Source: Misgurnus anguillicaudatus | Lineage: Eukaryota > Chordata > Actinopteri > Cypriniformes > Cobitidae | Length of the DNA: 64,000 nucleotides | NCBI RefSeq assembly: GCF_027580225.2 | Contig: NC_073343.2 | Span: 4,025,501-4,089,500, forward strand | Direction of reading: 5' to 3' | Part shown: positions 12,375 to 23,865 of the stretch, in pieces | Numbering within the stretch: position 1 is the stretch's first letter | Layout: each line of letters begins with the position of its first letter | The notes under the pieces: model-generated | What the model was told of the DNA's origin: nothing | The model's input: the letters and a program-made list of their open reading frames with translations, nothing else | Database searches by the model: none | Program-made: the position numbers and the translations under genes

Positions 12375-12550
12375 ATAAGCCCAACTGGGTTAAATTAACC
12401 CAGGACATGTTTAAATTTGACCCAAACATGGATTAAAACAACCCAGCTTTTTAGGTTGAAACAACCCAGCATAAGTTAAATTGCAATCCAACGGGCTGGG
12501 TTCATTCCTTTTTGACACAACACTGGGTTGAAAATAACCCAGCATTTTTT
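12375..12550. repeat. Short palindromic repeat rich in AACCCAGC
   Basis: AACCCAG/CTGGGTT words occur at least five times in both orientations over ~175 bp. This is a small interspersed repeat common in fish introns. The ends are not sharply defined. Confidence 0.55.
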
Positions 12551-12559
12551 ATAGTTTTA

Positions 12560-14040
12560 TAGTGGAAAAACCAGCATACCAGCAAGACCAGCATATGTTG
12601 TGTTTTGGTGCTGGTTTGCTGGTGTTCTCTGATACCTACATAGAAGGTATGTGACTTTATTTGTTTTACTTGTCCATTTACAACCTTAGGATTTGTCCCC
12701 AGAATGGAATGGTTTATTATTACCTTATTAATAATAATACATTTCTTCTCAATAACTAATCCAAATTTGATTTCCTCTGTGGTTAAGAATGCATGGACCA
12801 TCGTGTAGCACCGCTAAGGATCAAAAGATATATGTTGTTCACAATGGCCGTGGTTTCCAAGACAGCGTGCATGATGTTTGTACAAGCGATGGGGGGCACT
12901 GACTCATGTCCCTGTTGCCAGATGACGCCCCCCCCTTTTCTCTGCACCGCAAGCACAGATTAACAGTGACAGTGGCGTTTCCACCCAAAGCCACGTGCAG
13001 AAGGACACATGCATGCTCGTTCTCCCTTTCCCTCCCTGCTGTTTTGTATTTTTCTGATTTTTCACTCTGTTTTTTTGCTTTCTGCACCTCACGCCTCCCT
13101 CTTCTGTCTGCGTTTGGTGGTTTAGGCCGCGGACCCCGTTGAGGTTACAGGAAAAGCATTTGTTGACATTCAGATGCACCCGTGGGGCATGTCATGTAAG
13201 CACACACTCTGTCACTGACACATGTACACAATGCATCCCGGTGTTTCCTTGAACATGATATGTCATAGCTGAAATAATATGTTGTATTACTAGGGAGATC
13301 ACCAAGGGTGTGTTTCAAAAGCTTGTGATCTGCATCTTGATTTTTCTGTAGCATCCACACTAAAATGCACGTAGTAAATGCTGGGATGGTTCAAACCATG
13401 TTTAAAATATGGACAAACCCAACCGTTGGATTAAAGTAATATGCTCTGACATTAGTATTTGTCTTGCTTTACTGTGCTTTACTTGTAGTCTCATGCTGTC
13501 ATTGCATCTCACGTCAGGCACTTCTGTGTGACAGCAGTGCTGCAGACGTACCCACAGGCCCAGGACATGAGCCTCTTTCATAACAGTTAATGAGTAAAAT
13601 CAGCACATCTCGTGTTATTGTTGAGCTTGTGCAATCTGAACTGGATACCTGCTCCAAAGCTTCCTGACTCTGTCTCCTAGTGCCAAGGTTGTTTTACAGG
13701 AAGCAGACTGTTTTATTGTAGGCTTTGTCATTAATGATTGCTTTATAGACGGAGTCGCTCTGTACTTTGCTTAGGTTTGCTCGGATTCATTGTTGAGATT
13801 ACATTTTTATTCTACTCATACTTTTCAAACAGAGATAGGGAGTATTTTCTCAGAATCTTGTCTCATTTATGGTTAAGAGTGTAGTTTATTAGACCAACAG
13901 AACACTGTATCTTTTGAAAAAATTCTTATATGGCCATAATAGGACATGTGATCCTGAGGTCATGTGATGTCACTGATTATGAGATTTCTGTAAATGTCAT
14001 ATTGCCAAATGGCAGCGCAGATAGAAGCCCAAGACGTATT
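12560..14040. other. ccdc85c intron 1, largely unique sequence
   Basis: No exon is recognised. About 12850-13150 is CT-rich with open frames on both strands and no domain. About 13440-13900 looks single-copy and could hold conserved noncoding sequence, but nothing in the sequence proves it. Confidence 0.45.
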
Positions 14041-14059
14041 TAAAAATGTTTGAATGACA

Positions 14060-14760
14060 TTTTGAAGTGACATTTAAAGAAACCACAGCTGTAAGCGCCC
14101 CCTTTTGCCTTCAAAACTGCCTTAATTCTACGTGGCATTGATTCAACAAGGTGCTGAAAGCATTCTTTAGAAATGTGGCCCATATTGATAGGATAGCATC
14201 TTGCAGTTGATGGAGATTTGTGGGATGCACATCCAGGGAACGGTCTTCAACTGTCCAATTTTGGTGAGCTTGTGCAAATTGTAGCCTCTTTTTCCTATTT
14301 GTAGTAGAGATGAGTGGTACCCGGCGCGGTCTTCTGCTGTTGTAGCCCATCCACCTCAAGGTTGTGCGTGTTGTGGCTTCACAAATGCTTTGCTGCATAC
14401 CTCGGTTGTAACAAGGGGTTATTTCAGTCAAAGTTGCTCTTCTATCAGCTTGAATCAGTCGGCCCATTCTCCTCTGACCTCTAGCATCAACAAGGCATTT
14501 TTCCCTTTTCATACCATTCTTTGTAAACTCTAGAAATGGTTGTGCGTGAAAATCCCAGTAACTGAGCAGATTGTGAAATACTCAGACCGGCCCATCTGGC
14601 AACAACAACCATGCCACGCTTAAAATTGCTTAAATCACCTTTCTTTCCCATTCTGACATTCAGTTTGGAGTTCAGGAGATTGTTATCATTATCTAATTTT
14701 TGACGGAGGTGGCGTTTAGCGGCTTTTGCATCTAAGCTCCTCATATATTCCTTATTTTTA
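14060..14760 (-). mobile_element. Internally deleted Tc1-like transposon, transposase pseudogene
   Basis: On the minus strand, 14744-14487 encodes a Tc1 helix-turn-helix start (MGKKGDLSNFKRGMVV). It continues, with a frame shift, at 14512-14111 through DARGQRRMGRLIQ, RRPRRVPLIS and RKKRLQFAQAHQNW. At WTVED the frame jumps directly to SLDVHPTNLHQLQDAIL near the C-terminus, so the whole segment carrying all three catalytic acids is missing. After that the last codons are shifted again. It is therefore a dead, nonautonomous copy. I could not find clear terminal inverted repeats, so the ends are approximate. Confidence 0.85.
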
Positions 14761-15907
14761 CAATAAGTATGTATAAGTACAATATGTAACCGGTTTGGTA
14801 AGAATACTAAAACATAAAACCATGTCTGCGTTTGTCAGAAGTGGGCAGAATGCACTCAGTCCACATCAACTCGCCGCGGAAGTAAACTTACTTTTAATCT
14901 AACAATCCATTGTAGTCCAGGAATAGAGCTGCAGGGAATCAATGCTCTAGTTGCGGGGTGAACTGTATCCAGGCCCCCGAATGTAAACCATCATCAGGTT
15001 TCATAGAGAAATGCTTAACACCAGCAATATGGAGCAAAGTGGTGAGGAACAATACTGCACTGTTTGCCCAGCTCCACTTTCACATCTTGCAGTAATTGAA
15101 ATCAGTTCTGGGCCTCAGTCTTACCAAAGCTTATTTCCCTATGCTGCTCGGGGACTATGAACCCATGGAAGGAGGGGGTGTAGAGATGTTATTATAGAGT
15201 TACGTTATGTATAAATTGAATGTGAGGTCAACTGGAAAAGCTAATGAGCTTTTTATGAATTCCAGAAGTTAACCTGCCTGGGTGGCATGTCAAAATCAAG
15301 GATTATGATAGCAAAAACGCCTCATCTATGCCTGGTAGAGTTACCGTAATAGCTTTATTGTTGCCAGCAATCACAAAAGTTACATACCTTATGTAACCAA
15401 TGTGTGCTGGAGATCAAAGTCCTTGCAGAGTAATCCATCTTTGATGTCCACTTATATTTAACTCAGGCATTGTTTTGTTTTTCTCTTTGTCTGTAATGGC
15501 TAGATTGTAACCTTTTCAATTAAATTTACAAATGATTTGTAAATCATTGTAATAATTTTTTTTGGCCTAATAAACTTTTAATGAAAGTTACTGTATTTTA
15601 TTCATACCTGCAAACTTGTCGCTTTTCTGTGAAAATCGACGTTTTGAATTGAAAAAGGTCATCCACGTGAATCATGTAGATCCGAAGAGTTTTTGTTTTT
15701 TTGGGGGGGTCTCAACTTCCCATAAACGGGAGTTTCAAAAACCTACTGCAATCTGCTTCACAAAAACAATAAAAGCTTTTTGGTCATCACGCGAGGTCAT
15801 CACAGCGTGGTTAAGGTTAGGATAGCCGATTGGTCAATGGATGGGACCTGTTGCGGGTGTTTCTGTTTTGAAACTTTGAAACAAGATAGGATACGAATAA
15901 CGGCGAA

Positions 15908-16590
15908 AATTAGAGATGCATCAATCGACCATAAATCGGATCCAGATGCTTTTTTTATTTTGGTTGATCCGGATGTTATGGACAAAAAGCTGTTAAATGA
16001 ATGTGCCTCTGAAGGAAACTGTCTCGAGAAAAGTCTCGATGGCATTTCTTTGTCGTCCTATTTCTTTGTATGCCCAATACAGCGCATTTGTAAGTTTGTG
16101 CGGACCAATGGTATCCGCTGCATAGCTGCTGTTAAAGACCCCAGAAAGTTCCTTGGAACGTGCAGCATCTCTTATCCCTTACATAGTCCACTAAGTACTA
16201 GTAAATGTATTAAAAAGTGTGTCATCTCAGCCATCATTGTGATTTCAGGCAGAGGTTCTGTGCAATGTAGGGGGCGGGACACTTCAGCGTCTAGAAAGAA
16301 TTTGATTTAAATAGAACATTTTATAAAAAAAAATCTAGACTTTTTAGCACACGTGTCAAACTGTTTTGAATGCTTATCTTCTGTATGTGAATTTTGTCAA
16401 CATTTTGGGCCTTACCAATTTATATATATCCTTATGCCTAACTTATTATTACTAAAACGAAAAATATTTAAATTCGATTTCATTGGGCCTTTACATAAAA
16501 AATTGGAAATTGGTATTTGACTTGGCCCATTTGCTTGTAAAAAATAGGCAATCGAATCAGCCATAAAAAATCATCACTACCGGAAAAGAT
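15908..16590. repeat. Possible decayed hAT-like element
   Basis: TTAGAGATGCATCAATCGAC near the left and GCAATCGAATCAGCCATAA near the right resemble the GATGCATCGATCGGCC-type ends of small hAT elements. The frame at 15780-16310 crosses the left end and is therefore unlikely to be a gene. Confidence 0.35.
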
Positions 16591-16599
16591 GGAACAAAA

Positions 16600-18421
16600 A
16601 TGAGAATGTTGCAAGCTGGCTCGTTTATTTTAAAAAGGGGAAAAACGACAGTGCAGTGCAAGTGCAAGTGTCACTGTCATGACAAGATAAAATAAGACAG
16701 GGAGAATTTCTCTTAGGCTATCCAACATTACAGTGTCTCTACAATTAAATCAAGCGCACCCTAAGACGAGAACGGCCGTGCCAGAACAGATCTGGGGTCG
16801 ACTCTAACACGTGTTTCTCTCCGTTTCTAAAATGACACAGTAGGACAGCTTGTTAAAGTTGAAAAAAGTTTCTGTGCTCTGTTGGTAAGCCCACAACGTT
16901 CCTAAAAACCTGCTGAGAATATCCGATTGAGCTGAGATATGTAGCATGGTCCGCTAGAGGTGGGCAAGGGCGGTGGCTTGCCTCAATTTATTGTCTTGGC
17001 CTTTCATATCTGTCTTATAACCTGCTGGAGTGTATTTTATCCTGTTGTACACCTTTTTGTGTTTGAAAGCATGTACATGTGGGTTAAAAGAAGCTTGTTC
17101 CTTTTATAATCCCCTTGTTTTCCCGAGATCAAATGGTAATACATTTGTACAGTTTGCGGTTAATCCTTGACATTGATAACGGTTGTATTCGTATCGGGGC
17201 GTATACCTTCATTCCTGTGGGATAGCCAACAAAACCCCAGTAAGGGGTGTAGAAAAGTATTTTCTCTCACACTAACAAAGAGTTCCCGCTGCATTGCAGT
17301 CCTGCGGAGATAAAAGATGGTCTCCGACTGTGAATGGGGCTGGTGGAGGGAGTGTAACGTTCCGCTCTTTCGTTCTCCTGTCTGTGGATGGGACTCATGG
17401 GAATGTCGGAGGTGGGACGAGGGAGGCAAGATCAGGAGAGGGGGATACATGGCAAAACCGGCCAGGCTTTGCAGACAGCTTAGCTAATCAGCTTGGCTGT
17501 GTGTCAGGTGATCAGATTTACTGTAGTTAGATTAAAGGGTCACAGGAAATGTAAAGAGCATTTACTAAGCAGGACCTCTCCCTACTGCTCTGGCCCATTA
17601 TGGATCAGCTGTGTCCACATTCTTGTATCCGTGCCATTCAAGTTATTTTGGAGTTGCGATTACATCACTCTGTGCATGTACTGTATTGTATTCAAAAAAG
17701 TGAAATGAAAGATACTAGAGTGGCCATTTGTTTGTTGTCATATGGTTTATCAGACTTTTACTTTAAGCAAGCAGGAGACTGCAGTGACACCTGGTGGTAA
17801 AAAAAAATTGGCGATCATAATTTTTAAAAATTTGAACATTTTATAAGCTGGGTGATTGGGTGAACAATGAGGATCGGTTCACCCTACATGGTTTGTTGGT
17901 TTTAGGGTCAAAGGATACTGAAGAGGAACCTTTGATTTTTTGTTTCAAAGGGTCAGGCGGCCCATCCTTCACTGATGCTCTCAGCCGGACGTCTCACGCA
18001 TGTTATTCTCTCCTTCTAAAGATCTGACCGGAATAGTTTGGGTAGAAACAGCCGTGACAAATGTGATGTTAACTGCTGTTGAGAGGAAATGAAAGCAAGA
18101 AATGTTGATGTCATCAAACGGCTCTTATCTGTCTCCTCCACCCATCACAGATTCCTCACACCGTTGTTATGTCACACACTGTGCGTACGTGAGTGTACGC
18201 ATGCTTCCAAAAAACAAATTTCTTTAGTCATTCCTCCTTAATCGAACCCATATCGTCATCGTCTGTCTTTCAGAATTTATATTATACTCATTTACTGGTA
18301 ATGACAAATGACATTATTTAATTTAGTTTTTCACAAGTATAAAAAAGATGCAGGGAATATGATTTACTACAAATCTATCTGGCCTTGATCTTTATTGGCC
18401 AATCTTGGCATTTATTATGGT
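16600..18421. other. ccdc85c intron 1, unassigned
   Basis: No exon or bounded repeat is recognised. A CCCATCCTTCACTGATG to GTTGTTATGTCACACACTG portion (17950-18190) looks single-copy. Small frames at 17160-17800 are not supported. Confidence 0.5.
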
Positions 18422-18425
18422 TTAA

Positions 18426-19019
18426 AGTCCCTGTGAACAGGAAGTCGCGATTGACTTTACTTCCGTATTGTGATGTATTTCTGAGTGAAATGAAATATCA
18501 CATGAAGAAAATAGTAGGTGTGACTTGTGTTTTCCGCTGTGTGTTGATTGGATATGAAATGTTTCATTCAGAAATGGAACTCGCAGCAGACTGACAGCTA
18601 GAGGGGACGGGGTTAACGGATGTTCCACCAAAGATATTTAATATTAACAAGATGCGTCAGTGGTATTGATATAAATAGGGTAGATTGCCTCCCAGTAAAA
18701 AGAGCCAATCGTCAACCGGAATCCGCTGGGAGAGGGATTTTGCACATGCGCAGAATCTACAGGTCTTGTTTGTCTCATTCTAACAAGACCTGGGAGGCGT
18801 TGCAAATATGGCGGCAGATTGACGCGACTTCCTTATAAGGACTTTGGTTCCCCCCAAGCCATCTAGCTGACGTCATCAGAGAAGGATCGCATTTTCAATA
18901 CATTTTCAGATTTTGATTAAAAATTATACACATAATTAAACATGGATAAATTGTTTATAATGAACACTTCAATATTCCATTAAAAAATAAGACTTATCAG
19001 TTTTGATTTCATGGGGACT
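18426..19019 (+). mobile_element. TTAA MITE with AGTCCCTGTGAA ends
   Basis: TTAA occurs at 18422-18425 and 19020-19023. The ends are AGTCCCTGTGAA and TTCATGGGGACT. The 594 bp body holds no transposase; short frames inside are by-products. Confidence 0.82.
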
Positions 19020-19210
19020 TTAACAATTTCTGTGCAGTTGACTGTAAATGTGTCCCAGGCAACTAATTCCCAAAATGGTTGTATCTTCATATTGCTGCAC
19101 TGCATCTTTCATCTCTCAATTTTTTTATTTGTTTGTTTGTTTCTTTGCTACATACCAGTCATCCCCAGATAAACTGTGTTAGGGTGGTACAAGATTACCG
19201 TGCACTCTAA

Positions 19211-19583
19211 AGGGGGTCGCACACCGGACGCGCAGCTTAGCGTCGCACCACGTTGAGTTGTGTCTAGGACAACTCTGAGGTATCGTAAACCGGAAGTGCA
19301 CATTACATAGCACGAGCTTAGTCAGATAGCGTCTACTTCAAAATGCAAAATATACGTTAGCAGCCAATGTTAATGATTTGTGACAAATATGATGTTATTT
19401 AATGTTAAACTATGTGAGTGGCGCTCTGTGGTGCGACAGGGATTTGAGCAACTTCCTGAGTCAAAGCTGGGCGTTGCGGACAGGCGCCACCTGTTGGCGC
19501 CGGTGTGCGTATACTCAACGAAAACAATGTGTTACATTTTTTTTAGAACGTCGCTGAGCTGCGCGTCTGGTGTGCGACCCCCT
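19211..19583 (+). mobile_element. Harbinger-like MITE with AGGGGGTCGCACACC ends
   Basis: Inverted ends AGGGGGTCGCACACCGGACG and its complement at 19564-19583 are flanked by TAA on both sides (19208-19210; 19584-19586). The length is 373 bp. The 3-bp TAA target fits PIF/Harbinger. Confidence 0.87.
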
Positions 19584-19736
19584 TAAAGCAGCAACACCAA
19601 AATAACTTTTTTTATTCAGTCAAAGGTTTGTATAAGTACCATTTCTTTCATTGCAAAAAAAAACTCTTTTAAAGAGCACCAATGGTCTGATTATTCACGA
19701 TTTTACATTTCCTTTGGTGTGTAAGTGTGTATTAGT

Positions 19737-20531
19737 CACTGATCTATATAAATGACTGGATTGCGCATAGAACGCTTAACGTAACAGCGTGAGATGATGC
19801 CAGCGCAGAGTTCGAGCCGCCATCTTGGTATACCCAACCGGCAGAGGGTGTCATTGACTTCCATTCAAAGTCATGTTTTAAATTCACCCGCTTTACAGCG
19901 TATCAGTCACGCAAGATTATTTTTAGGATATGTGTACGTAAATTAACTCTTAATTCTGGTGTTATTTTCAATGTTTATGTTTTAATCGGGCAGGAAAATG
20001 GATTTATAAAAAACCGTTAAGGTGAGTGTGTCTGCTGCGTTCTGTTAATGACACGGGTATAAATAAAGTTTTTTTGACATTCAGCTACACGGTCAGAGTT
20101 ATTTCTCTAAATAAGTTTAGGTAACTTGTAAGTTTAGATAACATAAAACCAGCAAATTATTGCATGAAAATACAGTACAAAGTATGATTATTTATATAGA
20201 TTTCAGAATGAGCACGTTTGTCATTAATACTAAATGCTGCGGTCTGTCTGCTGATCTGATACTGTAATGAAGATGAATGTATAATAACTGATTAAAAACT
20301 AAAATGTACAACTTTCAGTAAATAACTATGTACATGCTTAGGACGTTTGTGTTGTAATAATGTACAGAGTAACTTCAGATATAAAAACGAAGACTTGTAA
20401 AGTGATGTTTTATCATTAAAATCTGATCGCGTCCATTGATTTTATGGAATGTTTGGGTATACCAACATGGCGGCGCGGTGGCTTCACAGTTGTGACGTCA
20501 TGCGCAATCCAGTCATTTATATAGATCAGTG
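19737..20531 (+). mobile_element. hAT MITE with exact 8-bp TSD GTATTAGT
   Basis: Inverted ends of ~32 bp start CACTGATCTATATAAATGAC and continue CTGGATTGCGCAT. The flanks GTATTAGT at 19729-19736 and 20532-20539 are identical. Both the ends and the duplication are intact, so this 795 bp insertion looks relatively recent. No transposase frame is present. Confidence 0.92.
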
Positions 20532-21159
20532 GTATTAGTACATGTTAATGATATGCAAAAGGTACAAACCCCAAAGTAAACGATGACGCTAGTTATAATC
20601 TCCAACGTAAATCTCTTTTCTTTGACTTCAACTAACACACGGATGATGGTGATGTAGACAAGACCGGCATTATCATAATTCCTCCTGCTTTGGACTCATA
20701 GCCTGTAAGTTAACTCCTGTTAGCTTTGCATTGTGAGCGAATTTTTCAAACATGGTAAGGACCGTCACATTTCCAGCTGACGTCAGAGGCATTCAGACCA
20801 ATCACAATGTACAGATTAGCTGGCCAGTCAGGGACACAGAGCTTTTCAAATCTGTGCGTTTCAGGAAGAGAGTGAAATCTAGAGCTACAAAAATGTACAG
20901 TATATGGAAAATAATGTCTTTTTAACCATAAACCAGGCAAACACATTGTATTACACCAAATACACCAAATAAGTTGTTTTTTAGCAATGTCTTCATATTG
21001 CTACATATGGCATCATGAAGCACCTTTATTTTCTCGGTTAATACATTTACTCTATATTTGTTATGATTAAATAAGTATGTTATGCCCTCTTTAATTTGGG
21101 GTTTTGCGTATGTAAGAGATATTTAGAGTTTGGCTTGTAATTTGTAAAATTGCATAGAC

Positions 21160-21406
21160 CTGTGGTTCCCTTTACGCCCATCCAAAAAAATGTATAACAT
21201 AAAACATACTAAAACTTAAAATTTTAATTAAACAAAAAATAATAAATTATACAACATAGTGCTGTTTGTTAGTAGCCTTTGTTTCTGAGGTTGAATTACA
21301 CAAAATACATGATAAATTAATGTTTTTTATAAAATGTCTTAACTGGAGCCCCCCGGCACCATCTCGCACCCCCCGGGGACCACGGCCCCCAGTTTGAGAA
21401 CCACTG
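21160..21406 (-). mobile_element. hAT MITE, second CAGTGGTTCTCA-type copy
   Basis: It ends in CAGTTTGAGAACCACTG, the inverse of the left end at 2124. The internal CACCATCTCGCACCCCCCGG corresponds to the GCGAGATGGTG segment of the other copy. The left end (TGTGGTTCCC) is degraded. It lies ~700 bp before ccdc85c exon 2. Confidence 0.75.
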
Positions 21407-22114
21407 GGAAACACTTGTATGCCTTCAGGATAGCACACTCACCATCACCCAGAGGTTATGAAAGGTATGCTGGGAATGCAGCCTATCATCACACATACGG
21501 GGGGTTACTTTAGTAATGTCTCCGCAATCTGATCCATTACCTTTCACTTTACAGACTTGAAATCAGTTTGTTTAGTCGTGCTGTGTGTGTAGTTTCTATG
21601 ACGTCCGTTGGTTTAAGTACAAGCAGCTTTAAAAAAATTCTTTGTTGTTTAAAAGAGGTTTTCAAGAGTATTATAGATTCTTTTGTGTGGTCGTGTAGGA
21701 GAACTGTGCCAACTGCTCCTCCTTTACTAGAGAATACTTATGCTTTGACAGATGTCTTTTATTTAACTCAATGTACTTGCAATGCACTCTGGGATATGGT
21801 ATTGTGTGTCAGTGCTTAATAGAAAACATCTTGATTTAAAAATGACTCGGAATACCAGGATCAGCAAATAAATGCACAGCAAAAATCACTTGATAGCATA
21901 AAAAAGCTTGGAGAAAGTTTTATAGTACAAGGCAATAAAAATGTTATAGATTATAAGTCAAGGAAAAGCAACAACACAAAACTATGGATGTTTTTATTAT
22001 ATAAACAAATTCAAATATATTAAGTTTGTTGATAATGTGTAAATATACCTGATAGGTCTAATGCAAACTGCTTTTAACCTTATAACTAATTTCTGTATTT
22101 TTTCTTTGACACAG

Positions 22115-22194
22115 ATTCTTCTTCAAACTACATTCACCAACTAGAGACTAAAGTCCGGATTTTAGAGGATGACAACAAACAGCTGTTATCTCAG
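22115..22194 (+). CDS. ccdc85c: ccdc85c exon 2 (coiled-coil segment)
   Basis: This 80-nt exon is preceded by a pyrimidine-rich acceptor ending ACAG and followed by the donor GTGAGA. The first two bases complete a codon begun in exon 1. The next 26 codons read SSSNYIHQLETKVRILEDDN and then KQLLSQ, a leucine-heptad coiled coil typical of the CCDC85 family. The exon ends in phase 0 and joins directly to the exon at 29820. No homologous exon 1 was found upstream in the window. Confidence 0.9.
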
Positions 22195-22265
22195 GTGAGA
22201 GTCGAGGGTGTAACGTTGTAGTCCTTTTGTAATATAAAAGGCACACTGTAAAACATGATAGCCTC

Positions 22266-22340
22266 ATTAAAGGGATAATTCGTCAGAAAATGAAAATTAC
22301 CCCAAGATTTACTCACTCTCAAGCCATCCGAGTTACATAT
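22266..22340 (+). repeat. Fragment of a TTAAAGGGATA-type interspersed repeat
   Basis: ATTAAAGGGATAATTCGTCA then TTTACTCACTCTC is the start of the repeat seen more fully at 26201-27486. Only the first ~75 bp are recognisable here, ~70 bp after ccdc85c exon 2. Confidence 0.6.
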
Positions 22341-22776
22341 GTCCAATATGAACAATATGAACACACATTCAGATTTTTCCTAGCTATTCCAATCTTTCAT
22401 AATGAAAATCTAAATATTTTTTATTTAAAACACTCAAATAAAACTTAATTTTGAAGAAACTATGACAGAAAATGAACACATACTAGAAACATACTGAAAC
22501 TAAAGGGTTAATAAACACAAACTGAAGCAGATTTATAGAACATCTGGCGAACGATGATAGATTGTAAAAAACGATTATTTCCCACTATTAATTACATTAT
22601 CTTAAAGGAGTGTAACTACTGCAGCATGTAAATAATGCACATAAATAACGTGAGCAAGAGCGCTCAACAATTATATTGAATCAACAGGCACCTAGCTAGC
22701 AGGTTGCTCAAACAACAAAAATCACAACTTACTTTAAATTTGCAAGAACTATAGGCTAATACAATAACAGGCTTAA

Positions 22777-23092
22777 AGCAACACCAAAGAGTTTTTTTTT
22801 ACCTTAAAATAACGTTTCCAAAAAAGTTTCAGTGGTTCATCCACTCAAAACAGGGTGAATGGCACTTTCACATTCGCTTTGCAGCCGTCTATTGGCCAAA
22901 ACCACACTAAAGAAGTTTCCAACCGTCGGGTAGTGGTCCTGTAGTTCGAGTGAAAACTACAAAAACTTGCTTTACGGCAGACCTACAATCCAATCAGAGC
23001 AAGTTATGCTGCAGTATTTACGACAGTGGTAATGAACAATTACGCTTCTAACCTGTAGGGGGAGCAAAGAGCAATAAGTCTTTAGTGTTGCT
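22777..23092 (+). mobile_element. TTAA MITE with AGCAACACYAAAG ends
   Basis: The ends AGCAACACCAAAGAG and CTTTAGTGTTGCT are inverse and flanked by TTAA (22773-22776; 23093-23096). The length is 316 bp and it has no coding content. Confidence 0.82.
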
Positions 23093-23136
23093 TTAAATAA
23101 ACCCAAAATATAAGTCCACTACAGTTAGACACGAGT

Positions 23137-23358
23137 TTTATCAACTGGCTATCCTCCAGACAGTTGACGGACCATCTTGGCCTTGTGGAGCGCGTGCACG
23201 CTAGCAGTGTGAAGTGTGTCTTTGCTAATCTCCGAGATGTTTTATCAACTGGCTACTAGTTATCCTCCAGACAGTGACGGACCACGTCTTTCTTTCATTT
23301 GGCCGTGTGGCGTGCGTGCCCGCTCGCTGTGTGAAGTGCGTACCCGCTATTCTCCGAG
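23137..23358 (+). repeat. Tandem duplication, ~100 bp unit, two copies
   Basis: TTTTATCAACTGGCTA...CTCCGAGATG occurs twice in a row, sharing ATCCTCCAGACAGT and GTGTGAAGTG. The second copy has small insertions. It abuts the MITE at 23423. Confidence 0.75.
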
Positions 23359-23422
23359 ATGCACTTGATGGCCTTTTTTTTGGATGACCTAGTTAAGGCG
23401 GTAGTGTTTCCCAGCTTATCCC

Positions 23423-23865
23423 CCAGTCACATTAGCTATAAGAGACGGAGCGACAGGCTACCATTCATTTTCAATGGGAGTGGTCGTTTGCCAGCAACAA
23501 GCGACGAGCTCGCCGCTGCGCGAGTAAGGTGGGGCCAAAATAGACAAGCAGGCTATTTTATGCAAATACTGAGCGATGCGACAAAGCGACTGCCAATCAG
23601 AGTAAAGGGGCAGCGTGACGTAGGTCTGTGGCCGAGTCGGAGAAAATAATTCAAGATGTATTTCTGTATACATCTGATAAGTTTGGCATTTTATCTCATA
23701 TATTTTGTTACTTTTATCGAGAAATAAATACTTTTAAATCCATAAACACCATTCTTGCAACTTAACAATACCTCTCAAGTGACTTTTGATACAAGCCAAG
23801 GAACGCCCATCAAGCGAGTGCGTGTCGCTCGGTGTCGCTCACTTTTGTAGCTAATGTGACTGTAG
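23423..23865 (+). mobile_element. MITE with CAGTCACATTAGCTA ends
   Basis: CAGTCACATTAGCTATAAGA at the left is the inverse of TTGTAGCTAATGTGACTG at the right. GC-rich segments GACGGAGCGACAGGCT and GTGTCGCTCGGTGTCGCTC are also inverse-related. It appears to sit inside a further degraded repeat with GTTTCCCAGC/GCTGCGGGAAAC borders. No clear TSD. Confidence 0.72.

Noticed and set aside
15780..16310. 176-codon + strand frame as a gene
   Set aside because: It runs across the left end of a probable decayed hAT-like repeat, and its translation shows no family features.
23137..23358. CRISPR-like or satellite array
   Set aside because: Only two diverged tandem units of ~100 bp are present, in a vertebrate intron.
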